From: an uncultured Gammaproteobacteria bacterium
Lineage (GTDB): Bacteria > Pseudomonadota > Gammaproteobacteria > HK1
Length of the DNA: 54,343 nt
Direction: 5' to 3'
NCBI GenBank assembly: GCA_947258715.1
Contig: CAMYJH010000037.1
Coordinates: forward strand, 1-54,343
Numbering within the stretch: position 1 is the stretch's first letter; the number at the start of each line of letters is the position of its first letter. The notes under the pieces were generated by a model. That model worked only from the letters and a program-made list of their open reading frames with translations, searched no databases and had not been told where the DNA came from. The translations under genes and the position numbers were made by a program. Shown piece by piece: positions 10,016 to 17,643 of the stretch.

Positions 10016-10066
10016 TCGGCGGCTGTCGCTTTCCAAACCACAATCGGCAACCACCGTTGCCGAATG

Positions 10067-10160
10067 GACAAATCGACTAAAAGGCGATCCTTTTGAACGC
10101 TCTAGAATATTGCTTTCGGACGCGAATAGGAAAATAGTCAGTTTCGGAAACGTTCATCCT
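10067..10160 (+). repeat. Second dispersed repeat family, copy 1
   Basis: About 94 bases aligning without gaps to 11890-11983, at roughly 70 percent identity by eye. Shared blocks are CTAAAAGG.NAT.CTTTTGA (itself an AAAAGG/CCTTTT dyad), then GAAT, a CGACG/GGACG block, and TAGTCA followed by CGGAA.CG. It lies immediately upstream of the NYN gene start and may carry its promoter. Confidence 0.5.
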
Positions 10161-10172
10161 GAAGGTGTTGCC

Positions 10173-10646
10173 GTGAACAGAATTGCAGTCTTTGTAGACG
10201 TTCAAAATATTTACTACACCACACGCCAGGCCTATGGTCGCCAGTTCGACTACCGCAAACTCTGGCAGCGCGTCAGTTCTGAAGGAGAAATCGTTTCAGC
10301 AGTCGCCTACGCGATTCATCGAGGCGACGACAAACAGCTTAAATTCCAAAACGCCCTCAAGCAGATAGGCTTCACGGTAAAACTCAAACCCTATATTCAG
10401 CGCAGCGACGGCTCCTCCAAAGGCGATTGGGACGTCGGCATTACAATTGACGTCATGGCAACCGCCAAGGACGTAGATACCGTCGTACTGCTGTCCGGCG
10501 ATGGTGATTTCGATCTGTTAATTCAAAAAATTAAAAAAGATTTTGGCGTCAGCGCTGAAGTCTACGGCGTGCCGGCGCTTACTGCAGACTCGCTTATTCG
10601 TTCCGCGAGCGTCTATCATCCTATCGATGCAGACTTATTGCTGTGA
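10173..10646 (+). CDS. NYN-domain protein (LabA/DUF88-like putative ribonuclease)
   Basis: A 157-residue single-domain NYN (PIN-like) protein. Family members are metal-dependent nucleases or RNA-processing proteins. The acidic residues that coordinate metal in this fold are visible: AVFVDVQNIYY near the N-terminus, KGDWDVGITID in the middle, and SGDGDFDLLIQ near residue 115. I chose the GTG at 10173 (VNRIAVFVDVQN), because family members start directly with the first strand and a GAAGGTG Shine-Dalgarno-like sequence lies upstream; an ATG at 10110 would add 21 poorly conserved residues. It is convergent with yceH, and a hairpin lies in the gap. Confidence 0.85.
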   Translation: MNRIAVFVDVQNIYYTTRQAYGRQFDYRKLWQRVSSEGEIVSAVAYAIHRGDDKQLKFQNALKQIGFTVKLKPYIQRSDGSSKGDWDVGITIDVMATAKDVDTVVLLSGDGDFDLLIQKIKKDFGVSAEVYGVPALTADSLIRSASVYHPIDADLLL

Positions 10647-10699
10647 CCGCTGCCACGCCGATGGGAAAAAGAGCCGCGCTTGTTAGCCTTGCAATAAAA

Positions 10700-10748
10700 G
10701 GCAGGATCAGCAATAAGAACTCTCTATTGCTATCCTATTATCCCTGCC
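10700..10748. terminator. Hairpin between convergent NYN and yceH genes
   Basis: GGCAGGATCAGCAATA (10700-10715) finds an inverted partner spread over 10725-10748 (TATTGCTATCC, then CCCTGCC), with a 9-base bulge in the right arm. It overlaps the last codons of yceH (stop at 10738). No strong T-run follows, so its role as a two-way terminator is only probable. Confidence 0.4.
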
Positions 10749-11406
10749 CTAGCCGGCGCTTAATTTCCTCCAGCTCCGCCCGGATCTCGTCCATCGCGCG
10801 CTCCAGGGCCGCGATACGATCCTTGTCACCGGCCTTGTCCTGCGGCGCCCCTGACGACGGCGTGGCCTCGCCCGCTTCCTCGGTCCCCGGCTCCACATCG
10901 CCGCACAGTAGATGCGCATACCGTGCTTCTCTACGACCCGGCTGGCGCGGAAGCTTGGTCACATAGGGCCCGTCCTTGCGCGATATCAGGCCCGACAAGG
11001 TGTCCTCGACCCGGCCCAAGTTATCGAACTTGCACAGTCGTTCGCTGCGCGCGCGAAGCTCTCCCACGGTCTGGGCCCCGCGCAGCATCAGCACGCAAAG
11101 CAGGGCGACTTCCTCGGCGGAGAACTCGTGCGTCAATCCCAGGGTGCCGGAAAGCCGATGCACGTATTTGGTCACCCGGCTCCCCGACGTCGTCTTGTCA
11201 CGCGCCAGGCGCTTCGCGATCAGCCCATCGAGGGCTTCGAGCACCTGCGTCTGGTCGAGACCCATCACCGGGTCTCGATTCGACTTCTGATTGCAGGCCG
11301 CAACAAGCGCGTTCAGGGACAAAGGATAATAATCGGGAGTCGTCGCCTCCTTCTCTATCAGCGACCCGAGCACGCGCGCTTCGACGGGGGTTAGGTGAAT
11401 GTCCAA
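10738..11406 (-). CDS. yceH: YceH family protein (DUF480)
   Basis: A 222-residue protein of the DUF480/YceH family, a duplicated winged-helix fold of unknown molecular function found widely in gamma- and betaproteobacteria. The diagnostic start LTPVEARVLGSLIEKEATTP and the segment YPLSLNALVAACNQKSNRDP are clear, as is FDNLGRVEDTLSGLI. The last 35 residues are charged and predicted as a coiled coil (RIAALERAMDEIRAELEEI), which typical members often have. It is monocistronic and convergent with the NYN gene. The start is at the expected family position. Confidence 0.93.
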   Translation of the reverse strand: MDIHLTPVEARVLGSLIEKEATTPDYYPLSLNALVAACNQKSNRDPVMGLDQTQVLEALDGLIAKRLARDKTTSGSRVTKYVHRLSGTLGLTHEFSAEEVALLCVLMLRGAQTVGELRARSERLCKFDNLGRVEDTLSGLISRKDGPYVTKLPRQPGRREARYAHLLCGDVEPGTEEAGEATPSSGAPQDKAGDKDRIAALERAMDEIRAELEEIKRRLGQG

Positions 11407-11889
11407 AAGAATAACGTTAAAAACAAAATAATCAGGGGCAACGACCTATTTCTAGACGCTGAGCCGAATCAGCGTCAAGGCGCTTGCATACCAACCGAAA
11501 CTCGGTCCCAGAGCCGACTATTGGCGTCGCAAATCAAGTTTCGCCAACCTTGATTACGTCTACTTTGTAGCCGACTAGTCAACTCCGTTAGCGTTCCTCC
11601 ACCAGGATCGTTCGTCCGCCCGCGTTCACCGCAAGTGGCACTATACTCTTAAGACAGGCCGCCCCCGACCTGGTCGTCACATCGGGTCCATGCGGCTGTC
11701 CGGATCCCTCGGGTGCCACATTGCGCGGCTCCAATACAACGCGAATTGTTCTCTTGCCGGTGTTTGCCCGGGCGGCGCTCGCGATTCTGGCCGCGCTGTT
11801 CGTCGTTCAGCGTGACCGCGGAGAGTTCACTCGCCGCGGCCGACCGCACCATGTACTCCGACAAGCGAGAAGAACATACTCCCGGAGCT
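11407..11889. other. Non-coding region upstream of yceH
   Basis: No convincing gene. The stretch 11573-11600 contains TAGTCAACTCCG similar to the end of the second repeat family, so a degraded third copy may lie here. A short open frame with a hydrophobic stretch (about 11722-11893, TTG start) is too weak to call. Confidence 0.35.
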
Positions 11890-11983
11890 GACTAATCCGC
11901 TAAAAGGCAATGCTTTTGAGCGTTGCCGAATTTTGTATTCCGACGTGAGTATTCAATTAGTCAACACCGGAAGCGGTCACCTC
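11890..11983 (+). repeat. Second dispersed repeat family, copy 2
   Basis: Partner of 10067-10160 with equal length and no gaps. It contains the dyad CTAAAAGGCAATGCTTTTGA and the end block TTAGTCAACACCGGAAGCGG. It sits just beyond the 3-prime end of the SDR gene. Confidence 0.5.
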
Positions 11984-11994
11984 CATGCGCGATA

Positions 11995-12813
11995 TCAAGC
12001 GGCCGCCGGATGCCAGCCGGCGTCGGCCCACAACTCACCGCTCACGGCCTGATTCGAAATCATGAAACAGATCGCGTCCGCAATCTCTTCGGGCCGAATC
12101 AACCGCCCGAGCTGTGTTTCCGGCAGCACGTGTTTCTCCACGTACTCGTCGCCGAGAGCACCGAGGATGGGCGTATCCGTGTAACCCGGATGAATCACTC
12201 CGCAGCGTACGCCGTGAAAGATCGCTTCCTTCATCAGCGTCGCCGCCGCGCCTTCCAGGCCCGCCTTAGTGGAGGCATAAGAGATTTGGCCTTTGTTGCC
12301 CTGTGACGCGACCGAACCGATGAAAATGATGGCACCCTGAATCTCCTCCTCCGGTCCCCATCGTTTCAAACCATGCTGATGGCGATACTGCGCCGTTCGC
12401 GCCACTGTCTCCATCGCCCAGTACACCGGCGCGATGAGATTGACCTCGGTGACCTGGCGAAAGACATCCACTGGATACATCTCAACCGCGCCCGAGGTCC
12501 GGTTGACCTTCACCGCCAGGGAGTCGCGAACGATGCCGGCTGCCGGAACACACACGTTCACCATCTGGTGCTCGCCGCAAACGGTGTCGAAAACCTGGTT
12601 GCGAAATTCGCTGCGGGTCACGTCTCCCTGGAACGCGTGCGCCGCAAGCCGACCGCAGTTGCGGTTGACCTCGTCCGCCTTGCCGACGATCTCCGGGCTC
12701 ATATCGACCATGGCGACATATTTCGCCCCCCGGCGGGCCAGTTCCTCGCACACGGCGCCGCCGATGCCGCTGGCCGCCCCGGTAATCACCGCAACTTTGT
12801 CTTTAATCTCCAT
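11995..12813 (-). CDS. Short-chain dehydrogenase/reductase
   Basis: A 272-residue NAD(P)-dependent SDR. The Rossmann glycine motif TGAASGIGGAVCEELARRG is at residues 11-29, and an Asp at the end of strand 2 (VDMSP) suggests NAD(H) preference. The catalytic Ser is in FIGSVASQGNKG and the Tyr-Lys pair in YASTKAGLEG; the PG motif (HPGYTDTP) follows. The usual NNAG motif reads PAAG. Length is normal for a classical SDR with a modest insert near residues 140-155. Substrate is unknown. It is a lone minus-strand gene; the palindromic elements at 12935-13129 separate it from the next operon. Confidence 0.9.
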   Translation of the reverse strand: MEIKDKVAVITGAASGIGGAVCEELARRGAKYVAMVDMSPEIVGKADEVNRNCGRLAAHAFQGDVTRSEFRNQVFDTVCGEHQMVNVCVPAAGIVRDSLAVKVNRTSGAVEMYPVDVFRQVTEVNLIAPVYWAMETVARTAQYRHQHGLKRWGPEEEIQGAIIFIGSVASQGNKGQISYASTKAGLEGAAATLMKEAIFHGVRCGVIHPGYTDTPILGALGDEYVEKHVLPETQLGRLIRPEEIADAICFMISNQAVSGELWADAGWHPAAA

Positions 12814-12934
12814 GACTTATCTCCGCAAAGCTGGTTTGGTGCCAGCCCCAAGCCTGGTTCACGGCACCGTTACACATCTATTACAGACATTGTGGTCAAT
12901 AATTTTGTGCGGCGCAACATATATTCGACGAACT

Positions 12935-12995
12935 AGGGACATTCACGACGGATTAGGGACATTCAGAGTTCGTAAGTCATTGATTTTCGGTTTTG
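12935..12995 (+). repeat. Type B palindromic element, left arm(s) only
   Basis: A short duplicate of the end (AGGGACATTCACGACG at 12935) is followed at 12955 by a longer left arm AGGGACATTCAGAGTTCGTA with the type B signature TCATTGATTTTC. No right arm is present. A full type A copy follows at 13038. Confidence 0.7.
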
Positions 12996-13037
12996 CTGCA
13001 GTGGCTTTAGCGCAGCATCAGAGGTCTAGGAGCCAGC

Positions 13038-13129
13038 GGGGGCATTCAGAGTTCGTAAGCGATTGAAGCCACGCTCACGCCATCGCGGCCGATTCAAAAA
13101 TCAGCAGCTTACGAACTCTGAATGTCCCC
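13038..13129 (+). repeat. Dispersed palindromic element, type A, full copy
   Basis: 92 bp. The left arm carries one change (GGGGGCATTCAG). It ends 8 bases before the stop codon of the minus-strand membrane-protein gene, so it lies at the 3-prime end of that operon. Confidence 0.92.
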
Positions 13130-13136
13130 ACTCCTT

Positions 13137-13391
13137 CTATGCGTGCCGGTCCTGAAAGCGCTGGCCAAACTTCCGCATAAAATTGGCAAGCATCAGCATA
13201 GCGATCCCCATCACAATGAGAGCCATCGCCACGAGCCATAGAAGGATCCGTGGTTCGATGACAACCGCTACCCCTAGAAGAATGAACACAATTCCAGGAA
13301 CCATCAGCGCGAAGCCGGATCGCGGCTTATCCGTCATTCCCTTGCATGTTGCTGCCATTGGGCACATCGGCATTGAAACTGACTCTTGCAT
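13137..13391 (-). CDS. Small two-helix membrane protein
   Basis: An 84-residue protein: a Met/Cys-containing N-terminus (MPMCPMAATCKGM), two adjacent membrane segments (about 29-46, ALMVPGIVFILLGVAVVI, and 50-67) and a basic tail. The start at 13391 is chosen because GGAGG lies 5 bases upstream and this avoids overlap with the gene before. It is the last gene of a minus-strand group after an OsmC-like gene, a small membrane peptide and a CMD-like gene. The family is not recognised. The N-terminal Cys and Met residues could bind metal, but that is a guess. Confidence 0.7.
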   Translation of the reverse strand: MQESVSMPMCPMAATCKGMTDKPRSGFALMVPGIVFILLGVAVVIEPRILLWLVAMALIVMGIAMLMLANFMRKFGQRFQDRHA

Positions 13392-13437
13392 AGCTTCCTC
13401 CATCTGCTTTAAAGCGTTCACCGAGGCTGAGTGAAAG

Positions 13438-13659
13438 TCAGTCTTCGACCGTGGCTTCGCCAAGTAGCGCGCGTGCCTTTTTGCGGATTGCATTTTCGGC
13501 GCCGCGGTTCACCATTAAGCCCACCTTCACCGCGGCAGCAACTTCCTCGCGCTCGATTCCCAACTCGTCGCACTTCGCAAGGTGGTAATCCATACAAGGA
13601 TGGCAATTCGCCGCTGCTGCCGCACCCATGGCCACAAGCTCTTTCATCTGTGCATTCAT
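13438..13659 (-). CDS. AhpD-like carboxymuconolactone decarboxylase family protein
   Basis: A 73-residue alpha-helical protein with the thiol-redox signature NCHPCMDYHL (CxxC then His, residues 18-27), as in AhpD-type peroxidase partners. It is shorter than typical CMD proteins but matches the single-core-domain versions often annotated in environmental proteobacteria. The ATG is preceded by an excellent AAGGAGGT ribosome binding site. It sits in the same operon as an OsmC-like protein, also a thiol peroxide-defence family, so a role in peroxide or thiol redox balance is likely (inference). Confidence 0.85.
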   Translation of the reverse strand: MNAQMKELVAMGAAAAANCHPCMDYHLAKCDELGIEREEVAAAVKVGLMVNRGAENAIRKKARALLGEATVED

Positions 13660-13745
13660 TTAGGACCTCCTTAAAACTCGCTTTAGCCAAGCCCGATAAC
13701 GCCGAAAGCCTGTCAAGCTGATCAGACTTTTCGAAACCACCCGGG

Positions 13746-13907
13746 CTAACCCGGGGTGTGCAGTAAATGGTCGCACCTGAATAGGTAGTGACGGGTCGGT
13801 ATTTCGTTGTTTAGAGCAAACGATGTCGCCATGAAAACCACGACCACTGGGAGCGAGAGAATGATCCATGCGTGATGCCTCTGCATCGTGGCGCTGATGG
13901 TGTTCAT
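13746..13907 (-). CDS. 53-residue single-pass membrane peptide
   Basis: A small open frame starting MNTISATMQRHHAWIIL with one strong membrane segment (about residues 14-30) and ending HYLFRCDHLLHTPG. AGGAG lies 8 bases before the ATG. The gene begins 11 bases downstream of the OsmC-like stop and precedes the CMD-like gene on the same strand, so it fits inside the operon. I do not recognise a family. Support comes from the ribosome binding site, spacing and hydrophobicity, not from homology. Confidence 0.5.
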   Translation of the reverse strand: MNTISATMQRHHAWIILSLPVVVVFMATSFALNNEIPTRHYLFRCDHLLHTPG

Positions 13908-13918
13908 GGCGCTCGCTC

Positions 13919-14350
13919 CTACTCGATCGAAGCTGTCTCCCTGGCGTAATTGAATTTAGCGTTGATGGTCGTTTCCGGTCGAAAGCTTGCTTTAATGGGG
14001 CACAAGCCAGCTGCCCTTTCGAGCTTCTTTTGATCCTCCGGGGAAAAGTTCCTCGGCACGTGGAAAGCGAGCATGATGCTGCCAATGTGCGGGAAGGGCT
14101 TGTCCGTCTCGGTCAAATCAATGTCGACTTCGGTGCCTCGGAGATCCATGTCATCTCGCTGCGCCAGCGCCCCCATCGACAACAACATACATCCCGAGAC
14201 GCTTATGCCGACCAAATTACCCGGCGATAACTCTTCCCCTTTGCCGGTATAAGGGCAATCGATGGCTACCGTCTTGTGTTTCGCCTCTTTCAAGGCCATC
14301 GCATGTCGATCACCATCATAGGTGAGTCGTAGCGTGGTCAATGCTCCCAT
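13919..14350 (-). CDS. OsmC-like thiol peroxidase family protein
   Basis: A 143-residue OsmC/Ohr-fold protein. Family members reduce organic peroxides with two reactive cysteines. Both expected positions are present: the Cys in SVSGCMLLSMG on the central helix and the Cys in AAGLCPIKASF toward the C-terminus; the typical ELSPGNLVGIS segment precedes the first. I chose the ATG at 14350 (MGALTTLRLTYDGD), because family members begin with the first strand; an ATG at 14410 would add 20 residues. It heads a four-gene minus-strand group with a membrane peptide, an AhpD-like protein and a two-helix membrane protein. Confidence 0.85.
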   Translation of the reverse strand: MGALTTLRLTYDGDRHAMALKEAKHKTVAIDCPYTGKGEELSPGNLVGISVSGCMLLSMGALAQRDDMDLRGTEVDIDLTETDKPFPHIGSIMLAFHVPRNFSPEDQKKLERAAGLCPIKASFRPETTINAKFNYARETASIE

Positions 14351-14540
14351 CCTCGCCTGTCTCGACTCATGGACGAACCCTAGTTCGTGCTGCGAAAATG
14401 CTCGGTTCATTGCAACCGCATTTTCGCCCGCCGCTTGGATCAGCTTTGGGCGAAATCAGGGTCCTGAAGCTATTCATCGTCCCCATAGCAGGTTCGTGAT
14501 TCCGACGGCTTGATCCCGATCATCGGAGAGGTGTGCAGAA

Positions 14541-14630
14541 GGGACATTCAGAGTTTGTAAGTGACTGATGCTACGCTTACGTTATCGCGGCAAACACTAA
14601 AATCGGTCGCTTATGAACTCTGAATGTCCC
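14541..14630 (+). repeat. Dispersed palindromic element, type A, full copy
   Basis: 90 bp. Both arms carry a matching change (GAGTTTGTAAG on the left, CTTATGAACTC on the right), so pairing is kept although the sequence is altered. It lies in front of the metallophosphoesterase, whose start is 12 bases beyond the right end. Confidence 0.92.
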
Positions 14631-14641
14631 GGTTCCATCGC

Positions 14642-15424
14642 ATGAGCATTCGCATCGTACAGATCACGGACACCCATCTTTTCCGAGACCCGGATGGAGT
14701 CCTGGCCGGAGTGCCGACGTGGCCGACGTTTCGCGCCGTACTGCGGAAAATCCAGCACCGGCACGGTGATTTCGACTACCTGATACTCACCGGCGACCTG
14801 GCCCAGGATGAAGAGCTCGAGACCTATCTGATGCTGCGCGAGGCGTTGGGTGACTGGATCGAGCGCTGCCGAATTATCCCCGGCAATCATGATGACCCGG
14901 ACAATCTGCGAAAGGCATTTCCCGGACTATTCCCGCAACAGGAGGGTCCGCTCACATTCTCATTATCCACCGGCAGCTGGAAGATCATCGGCCTCGATTC
15001 CCGTCTCCCGGGTGAGGTCAAGGGCCGCGTCGACGCCAATCAGCTCCAGTGGCTGAGAGATGAGCTGCACAAGGACCCGAGCGCCCCGATCCTCTTATTT
15101 GTCCATCATCCTCCCGTTGCTATCAACGTCGACTGGCTCGACGAGATCGGACTCGACGGAGCTTACGATCTCGTCAATCTGATCGAGGCCTCGCCACAGA
15201 TAAAGGTGGTTTGTGCCGGTCACGTTCACCGCGAGTTCATAGGCCAAATCGGCGCCGCAGCCGTATACACGACGCCTTCGACCTGCGTACAGTTCGGCGC
15301 TCGCAGCGAGAAGTCGTTCGACACCAGTTCAGCCGGCTATCGAATATTCCAACTTGACGATAGCCACCACACGGCGGTGCATCGACTATCAGAAACGCCC
15401 AAAGGGCACATTCAGAGTTCGTAA
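14642..15424 (+). CDS. Metallophosphoesterase, CpdA-like (possible 3',5'-cyclic AMP phosphodiesterase)
   Basis: A 260-residue class III cyclic-nucleotide phosphodiesterase-like enzyme. All metal-binding blocks are visible: QITDTHLF (D-x-H), TGDLAQDE (GD), IPGNHDD (GNHD), FVHHPPV, and AGHVHRE (GHxH). The length matches CpdA. I chose the ATG at 14642 (MSIRIVQITDTH); an upstream in-frame ATG lies in the palindromic repeat. The last residues (K-G-H-I-Q-S-S) and the stop codon are supplied by the next palindromic element. It is convergent with the methyltransferase gene, which ends in the same element. It could hydrolyse cAMP made by the cyclase at 28.6-30.6 kb, though other phosphodiester substrates are possible. 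Confidence 0.9.
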   Translation: MSIRIVQITDTHLFRDPDGVLAGVPTWPTFRAVLRKIQHRHGDFDYLILTGDLAQDEELETYLMLREALGDWIERCRIIPGNHDDPDNLRKAFPGLFPQQEGPLTFSLSTGSWKIIGLDSRLPGEVKGRVDANQLQWLRDELHKDPSAPILLFVHHPPVAINVDWLDEIGLDGAYDLVNLIEASPQIKVVCAGHVHREFIGQIGAAAVYTTPSTCVQFGARSEKSFDTSSAGYRIFQLDDSHHTAVHRLSETPKGHIQSS

Positions 15425-15495
15425 GTGACCGAAGCTAAACTTACGTCACTGCGCAAAACCCGAAAATCAGTCACTTACGAACTCTGAATGTCCCC
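15404..15495 (+). repeat. Type A palindromic element shared by two convergent gene ends
   Basis: 92 bp. The left arm holds the last codons and TAA of the plus-strand phosphoesterase, and the right arm, read on the minus strand, holds the last codons and TAA of the methyltransferase. Both proteins therefore end in I-Q-S-S. The left end has one change (GGGCACATTCAG). Confidence 0.93.
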
Positions 15496-16107
15496 AGTCC
15501 TCTGCTCGAGGACGCAAAGGTACAAGTGCTTCTCATCCCTGAAGGCCTGCACTTTCAGCTGTAGGTCTCGTATCAGCTCCGCCATGCGTTTTTCGCCGGG
15601 GAGCGTGTGGGGAATCATTTTGGGATCTTTGGCGGCCAGCTCTTGCGCGAACGCTGCTCCCATCGGATGACTGATGACAATGCGCCCGTTCCGGGTGAGA
15701 TGCGCCGCGGATATCTTCAACGTGTCTCCCTGGTTCCACATATTTCCGAACACGGCGTTGAAGAAGATTACGTCGAACGGCCCGAGCGCTGGAGAAATAT
15801 CGATAACGTCTCCGCGCCAGAATTTAACGCCCGGGAAACGTTTACGTGCTTCGGCCAACATGGGTTCGCTCAGATCGCAGCCGATTATCTCTTGGACTCC
15901 GAAACGCTGGATGTGGGGAATCAAAACCCCGATGCCGGTGCCGACATCGAGAACCCTGTCGTTTTCCCTCAGTTTTGCAGCGGCGACAATTTGCTCTGTC
16001 CGTCGCTGGACATCCGCTGGAATAGGTTGTCGAAAAGACTCGACGCTGTTGTCGAATACTTCTCGCTGATAGACGTTATGTTGTCGTCGACGGTCGGAGC
16101 TAGGCAC
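15475..16107 (-). CDS. Class I SAM-dependent methyltransferase
   Basis: A 210-residue methyltransferase. Motif I VLDVGTGIGVLIPHI is near residues 52-66, the acidic residue ending strand 2 is in IIGCDLSEPML, and FDVIFFNAVFGN gives the motif IV region; RNGRIVISHPMG is the strand 5 block. The substrate is unknown. The apparent start is GTG at 16107 without an obvious ribosome binding site, so the N-terminus is uncertain. The C-terminus G-D-I-Q-S-S and the stop lie within the palindromic element. Confidence 0.85.
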   Translation of the reverse strand: MPSSDRRRQHNVYQREVFDNSVESFRQPIPADVQRRTEQIVAAAKLRENDRVLDVGTGIGVLIPHIQRFGVQEIIGCDLSEPMLAEARKRFPGVKFWRGDVIDISPALGPFDVIFFNAVFGNMWNQGDTLKISAAHLTRNGRIVISHPMGAAFAQELAAKDPKMIPHTLPGEKRMAELIRDLQLKVQAFRDEKHLYLCVLEQRTGDIQSS

Positions 16108-16153
16108 GGCTGAAATACGGTCCCGGTATTGACTGTTCGACTATTGGTGCAGA

Positions 16154-16244
16154 GAGGAAATCCCAAGCTCGTAAACGGATGAGCTTAGCTCACATCACTG
16201 CGGCAAATCCGAAAATCAGCAGCTTACGAACTCTGAATGTCCCC
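16154..16244 (+). repeat. Type A palindromic element, degenerate left arm
   Basis: 91 bp. The left arm is worn (GAGGAAATCCCAAGCTCGTA) while the core (CACATCACTGCGGCAAAT) and right arm are well kept. It lies between the methyltransferase start and the 3-prime end of the frameshifted SDR. Confidence 0.8.
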
Positions 16245-16251
16245 AAGGCTT

Positions 16252-16990
16252 TCAGGGTCGCCCGCCCGCTACCCGGATGTTGGCCCCGGCAACGAAAGAG
16301 GCTTTTTCCGAAAGCAGCCACAGTACGGCCTCGGCAATCTCCTCCGGCTCAGCGACTCGGCCCACGGGAATAACGGCGGCGCCGTGGTCCAGCGCGTCCG
16401 GCTCGGGCATGTCGGTGCGAGTCAGCCCCGGGCTCACCGCGTTGACCCGGATCCCCTCGCCCGCGACCTCCTGGGAAAGCCCGATGGTGAATCTGTTCAC
16501 CGCCCCTTTCGACACCGAGTACTGAACCCCGTTGCCCGGATTGCCGATACAGGCAGCGCCGGAGGAAATGCTCACAAATGGCGCCGCCGCTGCCGCCGTG
16601 CCGCATCGACATGCGCCTCACGGCTTCCTGGGAGCACGTAATCAGGCCGACCACGTTGATGCCGATGACCTGCTGCAAATCCTTCACGGCGAGCTCATCG
16701 ACGCGGATGCGGGGCCCGTGGATGCCGGCATTGTTGACCAGCGCGGTCACGATCCCGAGCTGCTGGTCCACGGTTTCGAACAGGCGCCGCACCTCGTCGA
16801 TTCGCGCGACGTCAGCAGCAACCGCAATGGCGCGGCCGCCTTTCTCCGCGATGTCCGCCCCCATGCGTTCGGCGGCCTCCTTGCCGGCTCGATAGTTGAC
16901 GCAAACGGCGTAGCCATTCGCCCCCAGCAGCCGGGCGACTGCCGCACCGATTCCCCGACTCGCTCCGGTGACAATGGCGACTTTGGCCAT
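16252..16990 (-). pseudogene. Short-chain dehydrogenase/reductase, frameshifted paralog of 18970-19707
   Basis: A near-complete SDR in two frames. The first frame runs MAKVAIVTGASRGIGAAVAR through VNNAGIHGPR to RHGGSGGAI; the second starts at SISSGAACIGNPG and carries the catalytic VQYSVSKGAVNRF and the end NIRVAGGRP. The break is an extra base in the AAA run at 16576-16578 (plus strand): removing one base restores I-V-S-I-S-S-G as in the intact paralog (I-V-N-I-S-S-G). The region is 739 bases against 738 for the paralog, consistent with a single inserted base. It may be a recent pseudogene or a sequence error. If functional it would be a 245-residue NAD(P)-dependent oxidoreductase of the FabG type. 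Confidence 0.85.
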
Positions 16991-17011
16991 GCTGCTTCTC
17001 CTTTTGGGAAG

Positions 17012-17099
17012 AGGGACATTCAGAGTTCGTAAGTGATTGAAACTACGCTCGTATCACTGCAGCAGATTCAAAAATAAGCAACTTACGATGAATGTCCCC
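17012..17099 (+). repeat. Type A palindromic element with deletion in right arm
   Basis: 88 bp. The left arm is intact (GAGGGACATTCAGAGTTCGT); the right arm lacks several bases (CTTACGATGAATGTCCCC), so the palindrome is imperfect. It is upstream of the frameshifted SDR and beyond the ICMT-like stop. Confidence 0.88.
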
Positions 17100-17115
17100 C
17101 TTTCCCCCCGTTCGG

Positions 17116-17580
17116 TTATATCCAGCGCCGAACTTGACGCTTGTAGTTCGCAAACTGCTCACCGAATTGACGTTTGAGGTTCCTCTCCTCGGGCAGGATT
17201 TGGAATCGATTCATATAAGCAATAAACGCAACAACGAAAGCCAGTGCAACAATGTTCGACAAGTAAATGCCCCATCCGAGCAGCCCAACGGCGATCCCGA
17301 GATACATGGGATTTCGGCTGACGCGATAGATGCCTCCAGTAACCAGGGAAGACGTCAATTCCAATCTCATCGGATGGACCGATGTGTTTGCGCGGCGAAA
17401 AGAGACAATACCTGCAAGGCCCAGGGCTACTCCAGAAAGGATGACGCACCCGGCGACGATAGCGCGATGCTTGAGCAGCACCGACAGCGACGGCACTGCC
17501 CAAGCGGTCACCCACATCATTCCCACCGCGATCAGGGCAACACCAACCGGCGGAATTTTCAGCTCGAGCCACTGCATCAT
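17116..17580 (-). CDS. Isoprenylcysteine carboxylmethyltransferase-like membrane methyltransferase
   Basis: A 154-residue integral membrane protein of the ICMT/phospholipid N-methyltransferase family. Four membrane segments are predicted. The family signature is clear: GGIYRVSRNPMYLGIAVGLL and, near the end, PEERNLKRQFGEQFANYKRQ, the residues that bind S-adenosylmethionine. Bacterial members methylate varied small or lipid substrates; the substrate here is unknown. A second ATG directly follows the first, so the start may be 3 bases downstream. It lies between the GcvT-like gene upstream and the frameshifted SDR downstream on the same strand, with 63 bases to the former. Confidence 0.87.
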   Translation of the reverse strand: MMQWLELKIPPVGVALIAVGMMWVTAWAVPSLSVLLKHRAIVAGCVILSGVALGLAGIVSFRRANTSVHPMRLELTSSLVTGGIYRVSRNPMYLGIAVGLLGWGIYLSNIVALAFVVAFIAYMNRFQILPEERNLKRQFGEQFANYKRQVRRWI

Positions 17581-17643
17581 ATCTTTGAGGGACTCAACAA
17601 AAACAATCGGCGCCGAGCACTCAGGCGCAAGGAGCGCGCTGCT

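Noticed and set aside
11713..11895. Small genes in the yceH upstream gap
   Set aside because: Short frames with unnatural composition and no ribosome binding site.
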